64,000 bases of DNA from JARYGU01 sp033795365 (lineage in GTDB: Bacteria; Pseudomonadota; Alphaproteobacteria; Rhizobiales; Rhizobiaceae): the NCBI GenBank assembly GCA_033795365.1, contig JARYGU010000004.1:186001-250000 (forward strand), written 5' to 3'. Both the position numbers and the translations under genes were made by a program. This document shows positions 53,181-61,735 of the stretch, one piece after another (position 1 is the first letter of the stretch; the number at the start of each line of letters is the position of its first letter). The notes under the pieces are model-generated. The model worked only from the letters and a program-made list of their open reading frames with translations, made no database searches and had not been told where the DNA came from.

Positions 53181-54026
53181 TCAGACGATACCGCCGTTCG
53201 CGAAGACCGTTTGCCCGTTGATCCAGGCTCCATCGCCGCTGCAGAGCGAAGCGATCGTGTCGGCGATGTCGGAAGGCTCGCCGAGCCGCTTGTGGGGCGT
53301 GCGGGCGGCGAAACCGGCGATCTGTTCGGGCGTCTTGCCGTCCGTGAAAAGTGTCGTGTTGACGACGCCGGGAGCGATGGCGTTCACGGATATCATGCGG
53401 CCCTCAAGCTCCTTGGCGAGGACGTTTGCGAACAGTTCTTGCGCGGCTTTGGTAGCCGCATACGGCCCGTAGGTCGGGCTGCGCAACTGAGTGATGCTCG
53501 ACGAGAGCGCGATGATCCGTCCGCCATCCCGCAGGCGCCGTGCGGCCTCGCGCAACACGAAAAAGCTGCCCTTTTGGTTGACATCGACCATGCGGATGAA
53601 GTCCGCGTCGTTCATGTCGCGAAACGGCGCCAGCCGCATGATGCCGGCGTTGCTCACCACCACATCGATACCGCCGAAGGCCCGGTCGTTTTCATCGAAC
53701 AAGTGACGGACCGCGGCGGGATCGCTGACATCGGCCTGCACCCAGATGGCCCGCCCGCCGGCGGCTTCGATATCGCGAGCGACGCCTGCAGCAAGGTCGC
53801 GGTTGATCACGCAGTTGACAGTGACCGCATAGCCGTCCCGCGCAAGACGCTTGGCGGTCGCGGCGCCGATGCCGCGCGAAGAGCCGGTCACCAGCGCCAC
53901 TTTGCCATTCGACGCCTGCGCCGGCGGAGCGGATTGAGCGCTGGCTGCACCCGCCGCCATCACCGCAGGAGCCAAGATGGCCGTCGTCAGCAGAGTCCGC
54001 CGTGGTATCTCGTTTCGTTTGGTCAT
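53181..54026 (-). CDS. SDR with N-terminal export-like signal
   Basis: This 281-residue SDR carries an extra N-terminus: PRRTLLTTAILAPAVMAAGAASAQ at 8-31, which resembles a twin-arginine or Sec signal with cleavage after ASA. The SDR core follows with TGSSRGIG at 47-54, NAG at 126-128 and S176-Y189-K193. SDRs are normally cytoplasmic, so export or membrane anchoring would be unusual; Tat export would allow the cofactor to be carried. It diverges from the AraC gene, which probably regulates it. Confidence 0.85.
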   Translation of the reverse strand: MTKRNEIPRRTLLTTAILAPAVMAAGAASAQSAPPAQASNGKVALVTGSSRGIGAATAKRLARDGYAVTVNCVINRDLAAGVARDIEAAGGRAIWVQADVSDPAAVRHLFDENDRAFGGIDVVVSNAGIMRLAPFRDMNDADFIRMVDVNQKGSFFVLREAARRLRDGGRIIALSSSITQLRSPTYGPYAATKAAQELFANVLAKELEGRMISVNAIAPGVVNTTLFTDGKTPEQIAGFAARTPHKRLGEPSDIADTIASLCSGDGAWINGQTVFANGGIV

Positions 54027-54087
54027 CGGAGTATCCTTCCTGTTCAGGGAACTTTCGAGACACTACATACCGCTTAGGCCGGCTCGG

Positions 54088-54116
54088 AACTTGCCAAGGA
54101 ATGCGTAAAACTTGCC
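54088..54116. promoter_or_regulatory. Direct repeats AACTTGCC, 21 bp apart
   Basis: AACTTGCC occurs at 54088-54095 and 54109-54116, exactly two helical turns apart, in the region between the SDR and the AraC gene. Direct repeats at this spacing are the normal operator form for AraC-family proteins. Confidence 0.65.
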
Positions 54117-54184
54117 TGATCCTGTTGGCTGGTGATCTTTGCTCACGCGCATGCTAGGATCTGCCGGGTTGCTGGAGAGATCGC

Positions 54185-55123
54185 ATGGATGCACTCAAAG
54201 AGGCTGTTCGAACCTATGCTGCCCGTCATTCGAACGCCGATGGGCTCGCACTTACGCCCGTTCCCGGATTGCGGATGATGTGCCTCGAGGCGCCGCGTGG
54301 CGATCTCCGTTCCATCTATCGGCCACTGGTTTGCCTGGTTCTGCAGGGTGCCAAGCTCATGACGGTGGGTCGGGAGCAGCGGCTCTTCTCTGCCGGCCAG
54401 TCGGTCATCGTGAGCGCCGATATGCCGGTCGACGGGCGTATCGTGCGGGCAAGCCGGAATGAGCCCTACCTCGCCGTCGCCGTTGAGCTTCAGCTGACGG
54501 TCCTGCGCGAACTCGCGACCCGGCTGAGCAGCGGCGTCCGCCCGCCACGCCCTTCTCAGACACGCACGCTCTTTGCCGAAGACACGAATGCCGCCGTTCT
54601 GGATTGCGCGTTGCGGCTGATGCGGCTGTTGGACCGGCCCGAAGCGACATCGTTCCTTCATGCAGGGATCATGCGGGAGCTGCACTACTGGCTTCTGTCG
54701 GGCCAGCACGGCGAAGCGCTGCGGGCCGTTGCGGACCCGACCAGCTATGCAAGTCGTCTCGGCACGGCGATCGCGATTCTGAGGGTCGAATATAGATCGC
54801 GCATCCGCGTCGAGCGATTGGCGGCGGCGGCAGGAATGAGCCTCACCGCCTTCCATAAGCATTTCAAGCACATGACATCGCTCACGCCGGGCCAGTATCA
54901 CAAGCGGCTGCGCCTGATCGAAGCACGCCGCCTCATGCTGGAGGACGGCTTTTCGGCAAGCCGCGCCGCCTTCGAGGTGGGCTACGAGAGCGTCTCACAA
55001 TTCACGCGCGAATATGGCCGCCTGTTCATGGCGCCGCCGAAGCGCGATGTCCTTCAATCTCGTTCGAAATCGGGCGGGCGCACGGAGCAGGCTCGAGAAG
55101 ATCCAATCGCCCTGCCCGCCTGA
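54185..55123 (+). CDS. AraC-family regulator with AraC_N domain
   Basis: This 312-residue protein has the AraC_N cupin-like sensor domain in its first two thirds (LVCLVLQGAKLMTVG, LFSAGQSVIVSADMPVDGRI) and two HTH motifs at the end (IRVERLAAAAGMSLTAFHKHFK and ASRAAFEVGYESVSQFTREYGRLF). YqhC-type relatives sense reactive aldehydes and control a divergent oxidoreductase. The same arrangement here, with a divergent SDR, suggests a similar role. Confidence 0.92.
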   Translation: MDALKEAVRTYAARHSNADGLALTPVPGLRMMCLEAPRGDLRSIYRPLVCLVLQGAKLMTVGREQRLFSAGQSVIVSADMPVDGRIVRASRNEPYLAVAVELQLTVLRELATRLSSGVRPPRPSQTRTLFAEDTNAAVLDCALRLMRLLDRPEATSFLHAGIMRELHYWLLSGQHGEALRAVADPTSYASRLGTAIAILRVEYRSRIRVERLAAAAGMSLTAFHKHFKHMTSLTPGQYHKRLRLIEARRLMLEDGFSASRAAFEVGYESVSQFTREYGRLFMAPPKRDVLQSRSKSGGRTEQAREDPIALPA

Positions 55124-55255
55124 CGCGGCCTTATTCAGGGCAATCAACGCCACACTTCGTTTTGTCCGGCGGCCCTGCTTCCCCATGAGCCTCTTGTTCC
55201 ACGAGGCACTTGACGAAGTCTGCGACAAACCACGCGATCCACAATGCGCAAGCGG

Positions 55256-56011
55256 TTAGCTCAGAACGATGCCGCCGTCGACGTTCAACGTCTGGCCGGT
55301 AATGAACGCTGCGTCGTCCGATGCGAAAAAGGCGACGGCGCCGACCACGTCCTCCGGATCGCCAATGCGGCGCATTGCCGTCTTGTCCTGCCAGCTTTTC
55401 CTGACGATCGGATCATCGAGGTTCACTCGGCCCATGTCGGTGAGGATGATGCCTGGGCAGACGCAGTTTGCCGTTATGCCGTCGACGCCGACCTCCTGCG
55501 CGAGCACACGGGTGAAGCCCATGACCGCGGCCTTCGAAGCGGAGTAATGTGCCTGCGAAGGCGCTCCGTGCTTGCCGCCGATCGAGGCGATATTGACGAT
55601 GCGGCCATATTTGCGCGCCTTCATCATCGGCAGGAAGGCCTGAATCACGAGGAACGTGCCCTTGGCGTTCACGTCCATGACGCTGTCCCAATATTCCTCC
55701 TTCAGGCTGTCGACGTCGCCGGCGATCAGGATGCCGGCATTGTTGACCATAGCGTCGAGGCGACCGAAGGCGTTCGCGACCGTCTTCGCTATTGCCTCAA
55801 CGTCGGTCTTTCTGCTGACGTCGGCAAAGACCAGGACGGCGCGGCGGCCGAGCGCTTCGATCTCGGCTGCGACACCGGCAAGCGCGTCTTTCTGCCGCTC
55901 GATATCGTTTATCGCAACGTCATAGCCGCGCTTGGCAAGCCCGATGGCGATGGCCGCGCCGATGCCGCGGCTGGCGCCGGTGACGAGGGCGGTGCGGTTG
56001 ATGGCAGTCAT
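55256..56011 (-). CDS. SDR-family oxidoreductase, last gene of the sugar/Aco-like operon
   Basis: This 251-residue classical SDR has TGASRGIG at 11-18, Asp36 (NAD-type), NNAG at 90-93 and S143-Y156-K160. The ending FITGQTLNVDGGIVLS is typical. It lies 15 bp downstream of an SDR remnant and the FGGY kinase gene. Likely role: oxidation of a sugar alcohol or keto reduction before or after phosphorylation. Confidence 0.92.
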   Translation of the reverse strand: MTAINRTALVTGASRGIGAAIAIGLAKRGYDVAINDIERQKDALAGVAAEIEALGRRAVLVFADVSRKTDVEAIAKTVANAFGRLDAMVNNAGILIAGDVDSLKEEYWDSVMDVNAKGTFLVIQAFLPMMKARKYGRIVNIASIGGKHGAPSQAHYSASKAAVMGFTRVLAQEVGVDGITANCVCPGIILTDMGRVNLDDPIVRKSWQDKTAMRRIGDPEDVVGAVAFFASDDAAFITGQTLNVDGGIVLS

Positions 56012-56026
56012 GTCGTATCTCCGTGA

Positions 56027-56188
56027 TTATATTGCGGTATAGCCGCCATCGATGGTCAGCACCGTTCCGGTGAAATAGCTCGAAGCGCCGGCGACGAGGT
56101 CGGGCTTCGTCACGTCGAGCGCAACGAACGCGCTCTTGCCGCCGGCTGCCGCGATCGCATCGACAACCACCCTGCCCCTGTCGCTCAT
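56027..56188 (-). pseudogene. Internally deleted SDR remnant
   Basis: A 53-residue frame starts at an ATG overlapping the kinase stop (ATGA). Its first part, RVVVDAIAAAGGKSAFVALDVTKPD, is the strand 2-3 region of an SDR. Its last part, SSYFTGTVLTIDGGYTAI, is the SDR C-terminus. The cofactor loop, NAG and Ser-Tyr-Lys region are missing, so about 180 residues have been lost in frame. It cannot be an active enzyme. It was probably once a complete second SDR of this operon. Confidence 0.8.
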
Positions 56189-57693
56189 GGGCTGTTGCCT
56201 CCCTGCTCACGCACCGATTTCAACGCCGGATAGAGCGCGAGGTATTGTTGGTAGATTTCGTTGTAGAGGCCCGTTTCCCGGGACCGCGGCTCGATGCGTT
56301 TGCCGGGCCGAACCATCGCGGCAATCCCGTCGTCGATGGTTGCGAAATGCCCGGCGCCGTGGGCTGCCAGAACTGCCGAGCCGACGGAAGGCGCGTCGCG
56401 CGAGGCGGGCACGCAGACCGGAAGGCCCGCGGTATCGGCATGTATCTGCAGCCAGAGATCGGACGCGCCGGCTCCGCCCCCGATGGTGATTTCCGTCCCG
56501 CGATAGCCGGCATCGGCCATCGCATCGAGGATTGCCCGAGTTCCGAAGCCGATGCCTTCCATGATGGCGCGGAAGATGTGCTGCGGCTCGTGCGCCAGCG
56601 TCAGGCCGACGATCGCACCGCGCGACAGAGGATCGGTATAGGGCGTGCGATTGCCCTGGAAGTGGTCCTGCACGATGAGGCCGTCGCACCCGGGCTCGAG
56701 GGCCGCCGCCTTCTCGTTCAGGTCGTCGAGGTCCATCGTGCCGTTCATCATGCGCCCCAGCCAGGCGATGATCGAGCCGGTGGAGGTCTGCCCTCCTTCG
56801 ATGATATAGCGATCCGGATAGACACAATCCCGATAGGTGCCCCAAACGCCCGGAGCGTGCACGGCCTGTTCCGTCACGCCGAACTGCAGATGCGAAGATC
56901 CGGTTATCAGCGCCAGCTGGCCGGGCTTAGCGACGCCGAGGCCGATCATGCCGATCAACGCGTCGGCGCCGCCCTGGACGAGCTTGACCTTGGTGGAAAG
57001 GCCGAGTTCATCAGCGGCCCTGGCGGAGAGATTGGCCACGACCTGGCCCGGCGGCACGATCCGCTGCGGCCATTTTTCGAGGAGGGAAGACAGCCCGAGC
57101 TTCTCCAACAGCGTTTTCGCCCAGCCGCCGCGGTCAGTGGCATAATGCCAGCGCAGCGTCACATTGTTGAGGCTTGCCGCGCGCTCGCCGGTCAGCCGGA
57201 GGGTCATGAAGTCCTGATACTCGCAGATCGTATGCGCCTTTTCGAAGACGTCCGGTTCATGGCGCGCAATCCACAGTGCCTTCGGGATCATCCATTCGGC
57301 CGAAACCGGGCCGCGGCCGCCGCCATTGGCGATCAGCGCCGTATCGCCGGTCGCCAGTACCGCGTCGGCTTCGGTATTGGCGCGCACGTCCATCCAGATG
57401 ATCGCCGGCCGCAGCGCCTTTCCCTCCTTGTCGAGTGCGACAACCGTACAGCTCGTCGTCGCCATGGCGATCGACTCGATCGCGGCGGGATCGATCTTCG
57501 CTTCACTGATCGCCTGCCGAGAAGCGGCAAGGAACGCACGCCACCAATCCTCCGGATCCTGCTCGGCGCGCGCACCGGCGAAAAACTTCGTCTCGTAGGG
57601 CACAGCGACACTGCCGAGGCAATTGCCGGACAGGTCGTAAACGCGTGCCCGAAGGCTTTCGGTACCGCCGTCGGCGGTTAGAAAATAGGCCAT
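56185..57693 (-). CDS. FGGY-family carbohydrate kinase
   Basis: This 502-residue kinase has the FGGY fold: N-terminal DGGTESLRARVYD phosphate loop, AIIWMDVRA with the catalytic Asp region, and C-terminal GGGAGASDLWLQIHAD. The N-terminal loop reads DGGTES, where many members have DxGTxS. The length fits xylulokinase/ribulokinase/erythritol-kinase types; the substrate cannot be assigned. It lies after the AhpD-like gene in the operon and overlaps the SDR remnant by four bases. Confidence 0.9.
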   Translation of the reverse strand: MAYFLTADGGTESLRARVYDLSGNCLGSVAVPYETKFFAGARAEQDPEDWWRAFLAASRQAISEAKIDPAAIESIAMATTSCTVVALDKEGKALRPAIIWMDVRANTEADAVLATGDTALIANGGGRGPVSAEWMIPKALWIARHEPDVFEKAHTICEYQDFMTLRLTGERAASLNNVTLRWHYATDRGGWAKTLLEKLGLSSLLEKWPQRIVPPGQVVANLSARAADELGLSTKVKLVQGGADALIGMIGLGVAKPGQLALITGSSHLQFGVTEQAVHAPGVWGTYRDCVYPDRYIIEGGQTSTGSIIAWLGRMMNGTMDLDDLNEKAAALEPGCDGLIVQDHFQGNRTPYTDPLSRGAIVGLTLAHEPQHIFRAIMEGIGFGTRAILDAMADAGYRGTEITIGGGAGASDLWLQIHADTAGLPVCVPASRDAPSVGSAVLAAHGAGHFATIDDGIAAMVRPGKRIEPRSRETGLYNEIYQQYLALYPALKSVREQGGNSP

Positions 57694-57732
57694 GTCTCTC
57701 CTCCCGCGCCTGCTCTCCCGGCAGGCACGCCG

Positions 57733-58074
57733 TCAGCGCTGTTGTAGGGCGCGCATAGTTTCCAATGCCTTTGCCCCGTACATGACGGCGGGACCGCCGC
57801 CCATCTCGATCGCGACGTCCAGCGCCTCGACCAGTTCGGCTTCCTTGGCGCCATGCTTGAGGGCTGCATCGACGTGATAGAGGATGCAATCCTCGCATCC
57901 CTTGGAGACGGCGATCGCCACCGCCATCAGTTCCTTCTGAGCGGCGCTGAAGCTGCCGGCGCTGGCCGCGACCTTGCTGACACGAGAGAAGCTGCCGAAG
58001 AGCTCCGGGCTCGCCTTCGCCAGCAGGCCTATGCGCCGCTGCGCGTCTTTGAGTTTTTCCGCTGTATCGCCCAT
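57733..58074 (-). CDS. AhpD/carboxymuconolactone decarboxylase-like protein
   Basis: This 113-residue all-helical protein has the KGCEDCILYHVDAALKHGA motif (CxxC followed by His) of AhpD-like proteins, in which the cysteines form a redox disulfide. AhpD in other bacteria takes electrons from a lipoylated E2 protein to an alkyl hydroperoxide reductase. Its gene lies 12 bp after a lipoyl-domain E2 gene, which fits such a link. A decarboxylase role is less likely given the cysteines. Confidence 0.85.
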   Translation of the reverse strand: MGDTAEKLKDAQRRIGLLAKASPELFGSFSRVSKVAASAGSFSAAQKELMAVAIAVSKGCEDCILYHVDAALKHGAKEAELVEALDVAIEMGGGPAVMYGAKALETMRALQQR

Positions 58075-58086
58075 GATTTCATCACC

Positions 58087-59694
58087 TCACGACAGAAGAA
58101 TATCGAGCACGTCCCGCGTTTGGTCCCACTGCGGCATATGACCGGAACGGGAGAGAACGTGGACCGCCACGCGCGGCGGCAGCGCCAGGATGTGCTTCCA
58201 GGGAATGATCCGGTCCTCTATACCGAAAAGCACGCGGACCGGGATCGTGGCGGAGAGTTTTTCGATCGCCGAAAGGCTGTCGACCTTCTGACCGGAAGGC
58301 CCCGCGATCGCGTCGGCCAAGGCAACAAGCCTGCCCCTGGCGAGATCCGATGCCAGCGTGGACAGCGCGACTTCGGACAGATCGATGCCACTGACGGACA
58401 GCCGACGCAGGAGATGCGCCACCTCGCCGGACGTCTTGGCGTTCGCCATGCCATGTATGAAATGGCCGTCGATCTCCGACCCGAGGCCCGCTGGCGCGAT
58501 CAGCGAAACCGATGCGACACGCTCTGTTGTCGCCGATGCAAGATCCAGTGCCGCAACGGCACCGAACGAATGGGCGACGAGAGCGACCTGCGAAATGCCA
58601 AGGATATCGAGAAATGCCGGAAGATCGGCCGCGAGATCCGCAGGTCCGCTTGCGACGATATCGGTCAGGCCATGCCCCGGCAGATCTGGAGCGATGACGC
58701 GCCGACCCGCACGCTTCAAGCCGGATACGAGCGATGCCCAGGTGGTCCGGTCTCCTGAGAAGCCGTGCAACAGGAGAATGGGCAGGCCGGCCGCCGTGCC
58801 GGTGTCCAGATATGCCATCCGGCCGCGCGGGAGAGCTGCAAACTTCACGTCTGCCGGTACCGGTGGTGTTGTCGGCTTGTCGGTAGCGGCATCTGCAGCC
58901 GACAGAACATCGGCCTTTTCGACCCTCCCCCGGCGGCCGCTGCCCGCTATCGAAGCAATATTCAGCCCATGCCGGCGCGCAAGACGCCGCGCAAGCGGTG
59001 TCGCCCGTACAAGGCCGCCCGCGCTTGCAACGGACGTAACCGGAGCCGAGATCTGCGCCGGCGTGGTCTCCTGCTTTTCTGTGGAAGCGGCCGGCGACGT
59101 GCCGGTTCCAAGCGCGTCGGCGGGAACCTTGATGCGGGCGATGGGATCGCCCACCTTCACCATCTCGTCGTCCCGACGCAGGATGGACACGAGCTGTCCC
59201 TCCGTCAGGGCCGGAAACTCGGCGATCGTCTTGTCCGTCTCGATCTCGATGATCGGTTCGCCACGGACGAAGCCATCGCCTGGAGCCTTCAGCCATTTTG
59301 CAATCCGGCCTTCTTCCATCGTCTCGCCGAGGCGGGGCATGGCGAGATCGGTTTCGACCAGGCCGCTCACCGGCTTTTCCATCGCTGGAGCCGCGGTGAC
59401 TTCGGCGGCTGGGGAATTTTCCCCACCTTCATCGGCTGTCCAGTCCGGGCTATCGCCGATATCCACCCGCGCAAGCGGTTTGCCGACTTCGACCGTATCG
59501 CCGACGGACACGAGGATTTCGCCGAGGCGGCCGTCGCCGAGCGCCGGGAATTCCGCAATGGTCTTGTCGGTCTCGATCTCGATGATCGGATCGCCGCGCT
59601 TGAAGCTGTCGCCGGGCTTGATCAGCCAGCCGACAACCTTGCCCTCATCCATGGTCTCGCCGAGGCGGGGCATCTTCAGGATGCGTTCCGTCAT
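58087..59694 (-). CDS. E2-like protein: two lipoyl domains, E1/E3-binding domain and alpha/beta hydrolase
   Basis: This 535-residue fusion has lipoyl domains at 1-78 (Lys44 in ETDKTIA) and 115-190 (Lys155 in an identical ETDKTIA), a peripheral subunit-binding domain at about 229-265 (ATPLARRLARRHGLN), and an alpha/beta hydrolase from 280 with nucleophile Ser376 in AHSFG and a late His in SRSGHMPQ. AcoC of acetoin dehydrogenase also ends in a hydrolase domain instead of the usual acyltransferase, but usually with one lipoyl domain. The gene overlaps E1-beta by four bases. Confidence 0.9.
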   Translation of the reverse strand: MTERILKMPRLGETMDEGKVVGWLIKPGDSFKRGDPIIEIETDKTIAEFPALGDGRLGEILVSVGDTVEVGKPLARVDIGDSPDWTADEGGENSPAAEVTAAPAMEKPVSGLVETDLAMPRLGETMEEGRIAKWLKAPGDGFVRGEPIIEIETDKTIAEFPALTEGQLVSILRRDDEMVKVGDPIARIKVPADALGTGTSPAASTEKQETTPAQISAPVTSVASAGGLVRATPLARRLARRHGLNIASIAGSGRRGRVEKADVLSAADAATDKPTTPPVPADVKFAALPRGRMAYLDTGTAAGLPILLLHGFSGDRTTWASLVSGLKRAGRRVIAPDLPGHGLTDIVASGPADLAADLPAFLDILGISQVALVAHSFGAVAALDLASATTERVASVSLIAPAGLGSEIDGHFIHGMANAKTSGEVAHLLRRLSVSGIDLSEVALSTLASDLARGRLVALADAIAGPSGQKVDSLSAIEKLSATIPVRVLFGIEDRIIPWKHILALPPRVAVHVLSRSGHMPQWDQTRDVLDILLS

Positions 59695-60668
59695 GACAGC
59701 ATTTTCTCCGCCACGCCGGCAATGCTTCGTGCCGATGGTACGCTGCCGGATTCGAGCTCCTGGGAAACGGAGATCGGGATGTCCTCACCCGCAACGCGCA
59801 CCACAGGCTGCTCGAGGTAATCGAAGCATTCCTCCGAGATACGCGCCGCAAGTTCGGCTGCGACGCCTGAGGTCATCACGCCTTCCGACACGACGATCGC
59901 TTTGCCGACGCGTTCAACATGCTCCCGCACCGTATCGAAGTCGAGTGGATTGAGCGTCCGCAGATCGATGACGGTCGCCTCGATGCCCTTCTTCGCAAGG
60001 GCTTCGGCGGCTTCGAGCGCATAGAAGACCTGTCGGGAATAGGTGACGATGACGAGATCGCTTCCCTCGCGGCGAACGGCAGCCTTCCCCCACGGCAGCG
60101 GCTCGGCTTCGAAATCCACCTCTTCCTTGCGCGTGTAGAGCGCCTTGTGCTCGACGAAGACGACCGGATCCGGCTTAGTCAGGCTCTGGCGCAGCAGATG
60201 ATAGGCATCGGCGGCCGTTGCCGGCATGGCGAGACGCAGGCCCGGCGTATGCATCACCCAAGCCTCGAGGCTCTGCGAATGTTGAGCGCCGGCGGAGCGG
60301 CCCGTGCCGCCCTGCGTGCGCAGCACCATCGGTACGCCGATCTGCCCGCCGAACATGTAGCGAATCTTGGCTGCCTGGTTGGCGAGCTGGTCCATCGTCA
60401 TGCCGAGGAAGTCGATATACATCAATTCTGCCACCGGGCGCAGGCCGGTCATGGCAGCGCCGACGGCGGCGCCGATGATCGCCGGCTCGGAGATCGGCGT
60501 ATCGATCAGGCGGTGCGACCCATGCGTCTTTATCAGGTCCTTGGTGACGCCGTAGGCGCCGCCATAGCGACCGACTTCCTCACCGATGACGACGATGGTT
60601 TCGTCCTCGTTCATCGCGTCGTCCAATGCCTTGCGTAACGCGTCTCTGTAGGTCGTGGAGGTCATCAT
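59691..60668 (-). CDS. Thiamine-dependent dehydrogenase E1 beta subunit (AcoB-like)
   Basis: This 325-residue protein is the beta chain of an alpha2beta2 E1. Hallmarks are VIGEEVGRYGGAYGVTKDL, TPISEPAIIGAAVGAA, EHKALY and VIDLRTLNPLD. It helps bind thiamine diphosphate at the alpha/beta interface. Start is at one of two adjacent ATGs overlapping the alpha-subunit stop. Together with the alpha subunit it would cleave an alpha-hydroxyketone or decarboxylate a 2-oxo acid. Confidence 0.93.
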   Translation of the reverse strand: MMTSTTYRDALRKALDDAMNEDETIVVIGEEVGRYGGAYGVTKDLIKTHGSHRLIDTPISEPAIIGAAVGAAMTGLRPVAELMYIDFLGMTMDQLANQAAKIRYMFGGQIGVPMVLRTQGGTGRSAGAQHSQSLEAWVMHTPGLRLAMPATAADAYHLLRQSLTKPDPVVFVEHKALYTRKEEVDFEAEPLPWGKAAVRREGSDLVIVTYSRQVFYALEAAEALAKKGIEATVIDLRTLNPLDFDTVREHVERVGKAIVVSEGVMTSGVAAELAARISEECFDYLEQPVVRVAGEDIPISVSQELESGSVPSARSIAGVAEKMLS

Positions 60669-61693
60669 GCGTCGTCCCTGGCAAGTACACGGTCGATCCG
60701 AACGCTAACAGGTTCCGGTTCGGGCTCTCCGACGGCATAAACATCGCGGAACATGGAGCTTAGCGGGGGCGCCTTAGACTCGACGGCAAAATCGATCGTC
60801 GCATCCATCTCAGCCGCAATTTCCTTGTCCATCTCGTCGAGCGCGGCACTCGTTTCGAGGCCGCTGGAGATCAGCTTCTCCCGCGCAAAGAGCACCGGGT
60901 CCTTCTTGCGGCCTTCGATTTCTTCCTCCTCGGCGCGGTAGGGGCTCTTGTCCATACGGGCGTGGCCGTAGAAGCGATAGACTTCGACGGAAAGAAAGCC
61001 CGGCTTTCCGGAGCGGGCATCGTCGACAAGCCATCGGGCGGCGGCTTCCACCTCCTCGACGTCATGGCCATTAACGACGGCGCCGTTCAGGCCGAATGCC
61101 TTGGCGCGTTCATCGAAGCGGCTGCTGCGGGTTGCCTGATCGATGCGCGTGCCCATGCCGTACTGGTTGTTGACGCAGACGAACAGCACCGGCAGCTCCC
61201 AGAGCGCCGCCATGTTCATACTTTCGTAGAGGATACCCTGCTGCATCGCGCCATCGCCGAAGAAGGCGATCGAAACTGAACCCAGCTTGAGGTACCTGCT
61301 CGACAAGCCGGCACCGACGACGGCCGGAATGCCGCCTCCGACGATGGCGTTGGCGCCGAGATGCCCGAGCGCCATGTCGGCGATGTGCATCGAGCCGCCC
61401 TTGCCCTTGCAATAGCCGGTTTCCTTGCCGCCGATCTCGGCCATCATCTGCTTCGGATCCGCCCCTCGCGCCAGGAAGATGCCGTGGCCGCGGTGGTGGG
61501 TCGTGAAGGTATCCTGCGGCTCCATCGCCGCACAGACGCCCGCGGCGCTGGATTCTTCGCCGATCGAAAGGTGCAACATGGAGCCAGCCGACTGGCCGCG
61601 GATGAAGAGTTCGCCGACCCGCTCCTCGAACGTGCGGATGCGCCGCATCGTCCTGTAGAGGTCAAGAAGGTTGGAATTGACAGGAGCGCCCAC
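60665..61693 (-). CDS. Thiamine-dependent dehydrogenase E1 alpha subunit (AcoA-like)
   Basis: This 342-residue protein has the thiamine diphosphate/magnesium motif from GDGAMQQG to VCVNN, the phosphorylation-loop-like YRFYGHARMD, and HHRGHG near residue 66. Size and sequence style match acetoin dehydrogenase and related small E1 alpha chains. It is first of the complex genes, 43 bp after the permease gene. No E3 gene is present in the window; a housekeeping lipoamide dehydrogenase could serve. Confidence 0.93.
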   Translation of the reverse strand: MGAPVNSNLLDLYRTMRRIRTFEERVGELFIRGQSAGSMLHLSIGEESSAAGVCAAMEPQDTFTTHHRGHGIFLARGADPKQMMAEIGGKETGYCKGKGGSMHIADMALGHLGANAIVGGGIPAVVGAGLSSRYLKLGSVSIAFFGDGAMQQGILYESMNMAALWELPVLFVCVNNQYGMGTRIDQATRSSRFDERAKAFGLNGAVVNGHDVEEVEAAARWLVDDARSGKPGFLSVEVYRFYGHARMDKSPYRAEEEEIEGRKKDPVLFAREKLISSGLETSAALDEMDKEIAAEMDATIDFAVESKAPPLSSMFRDVYAVGEPEPEPVSVRIDRVLARDDA

Positions 61694-61735
61694 GCGTCCC
61701 TCCCTGTTATTGAAAGATTGAAGTGAGCGGTTCGA

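Noticed and set aside
55920..56210. 96-codon minus-strand frame across the SDR remnant
   Set aside because: It is in another frame, full of Arg, and lacks SDR features. The frame 56027-56188 gives the recognisable SDR fragments instead.
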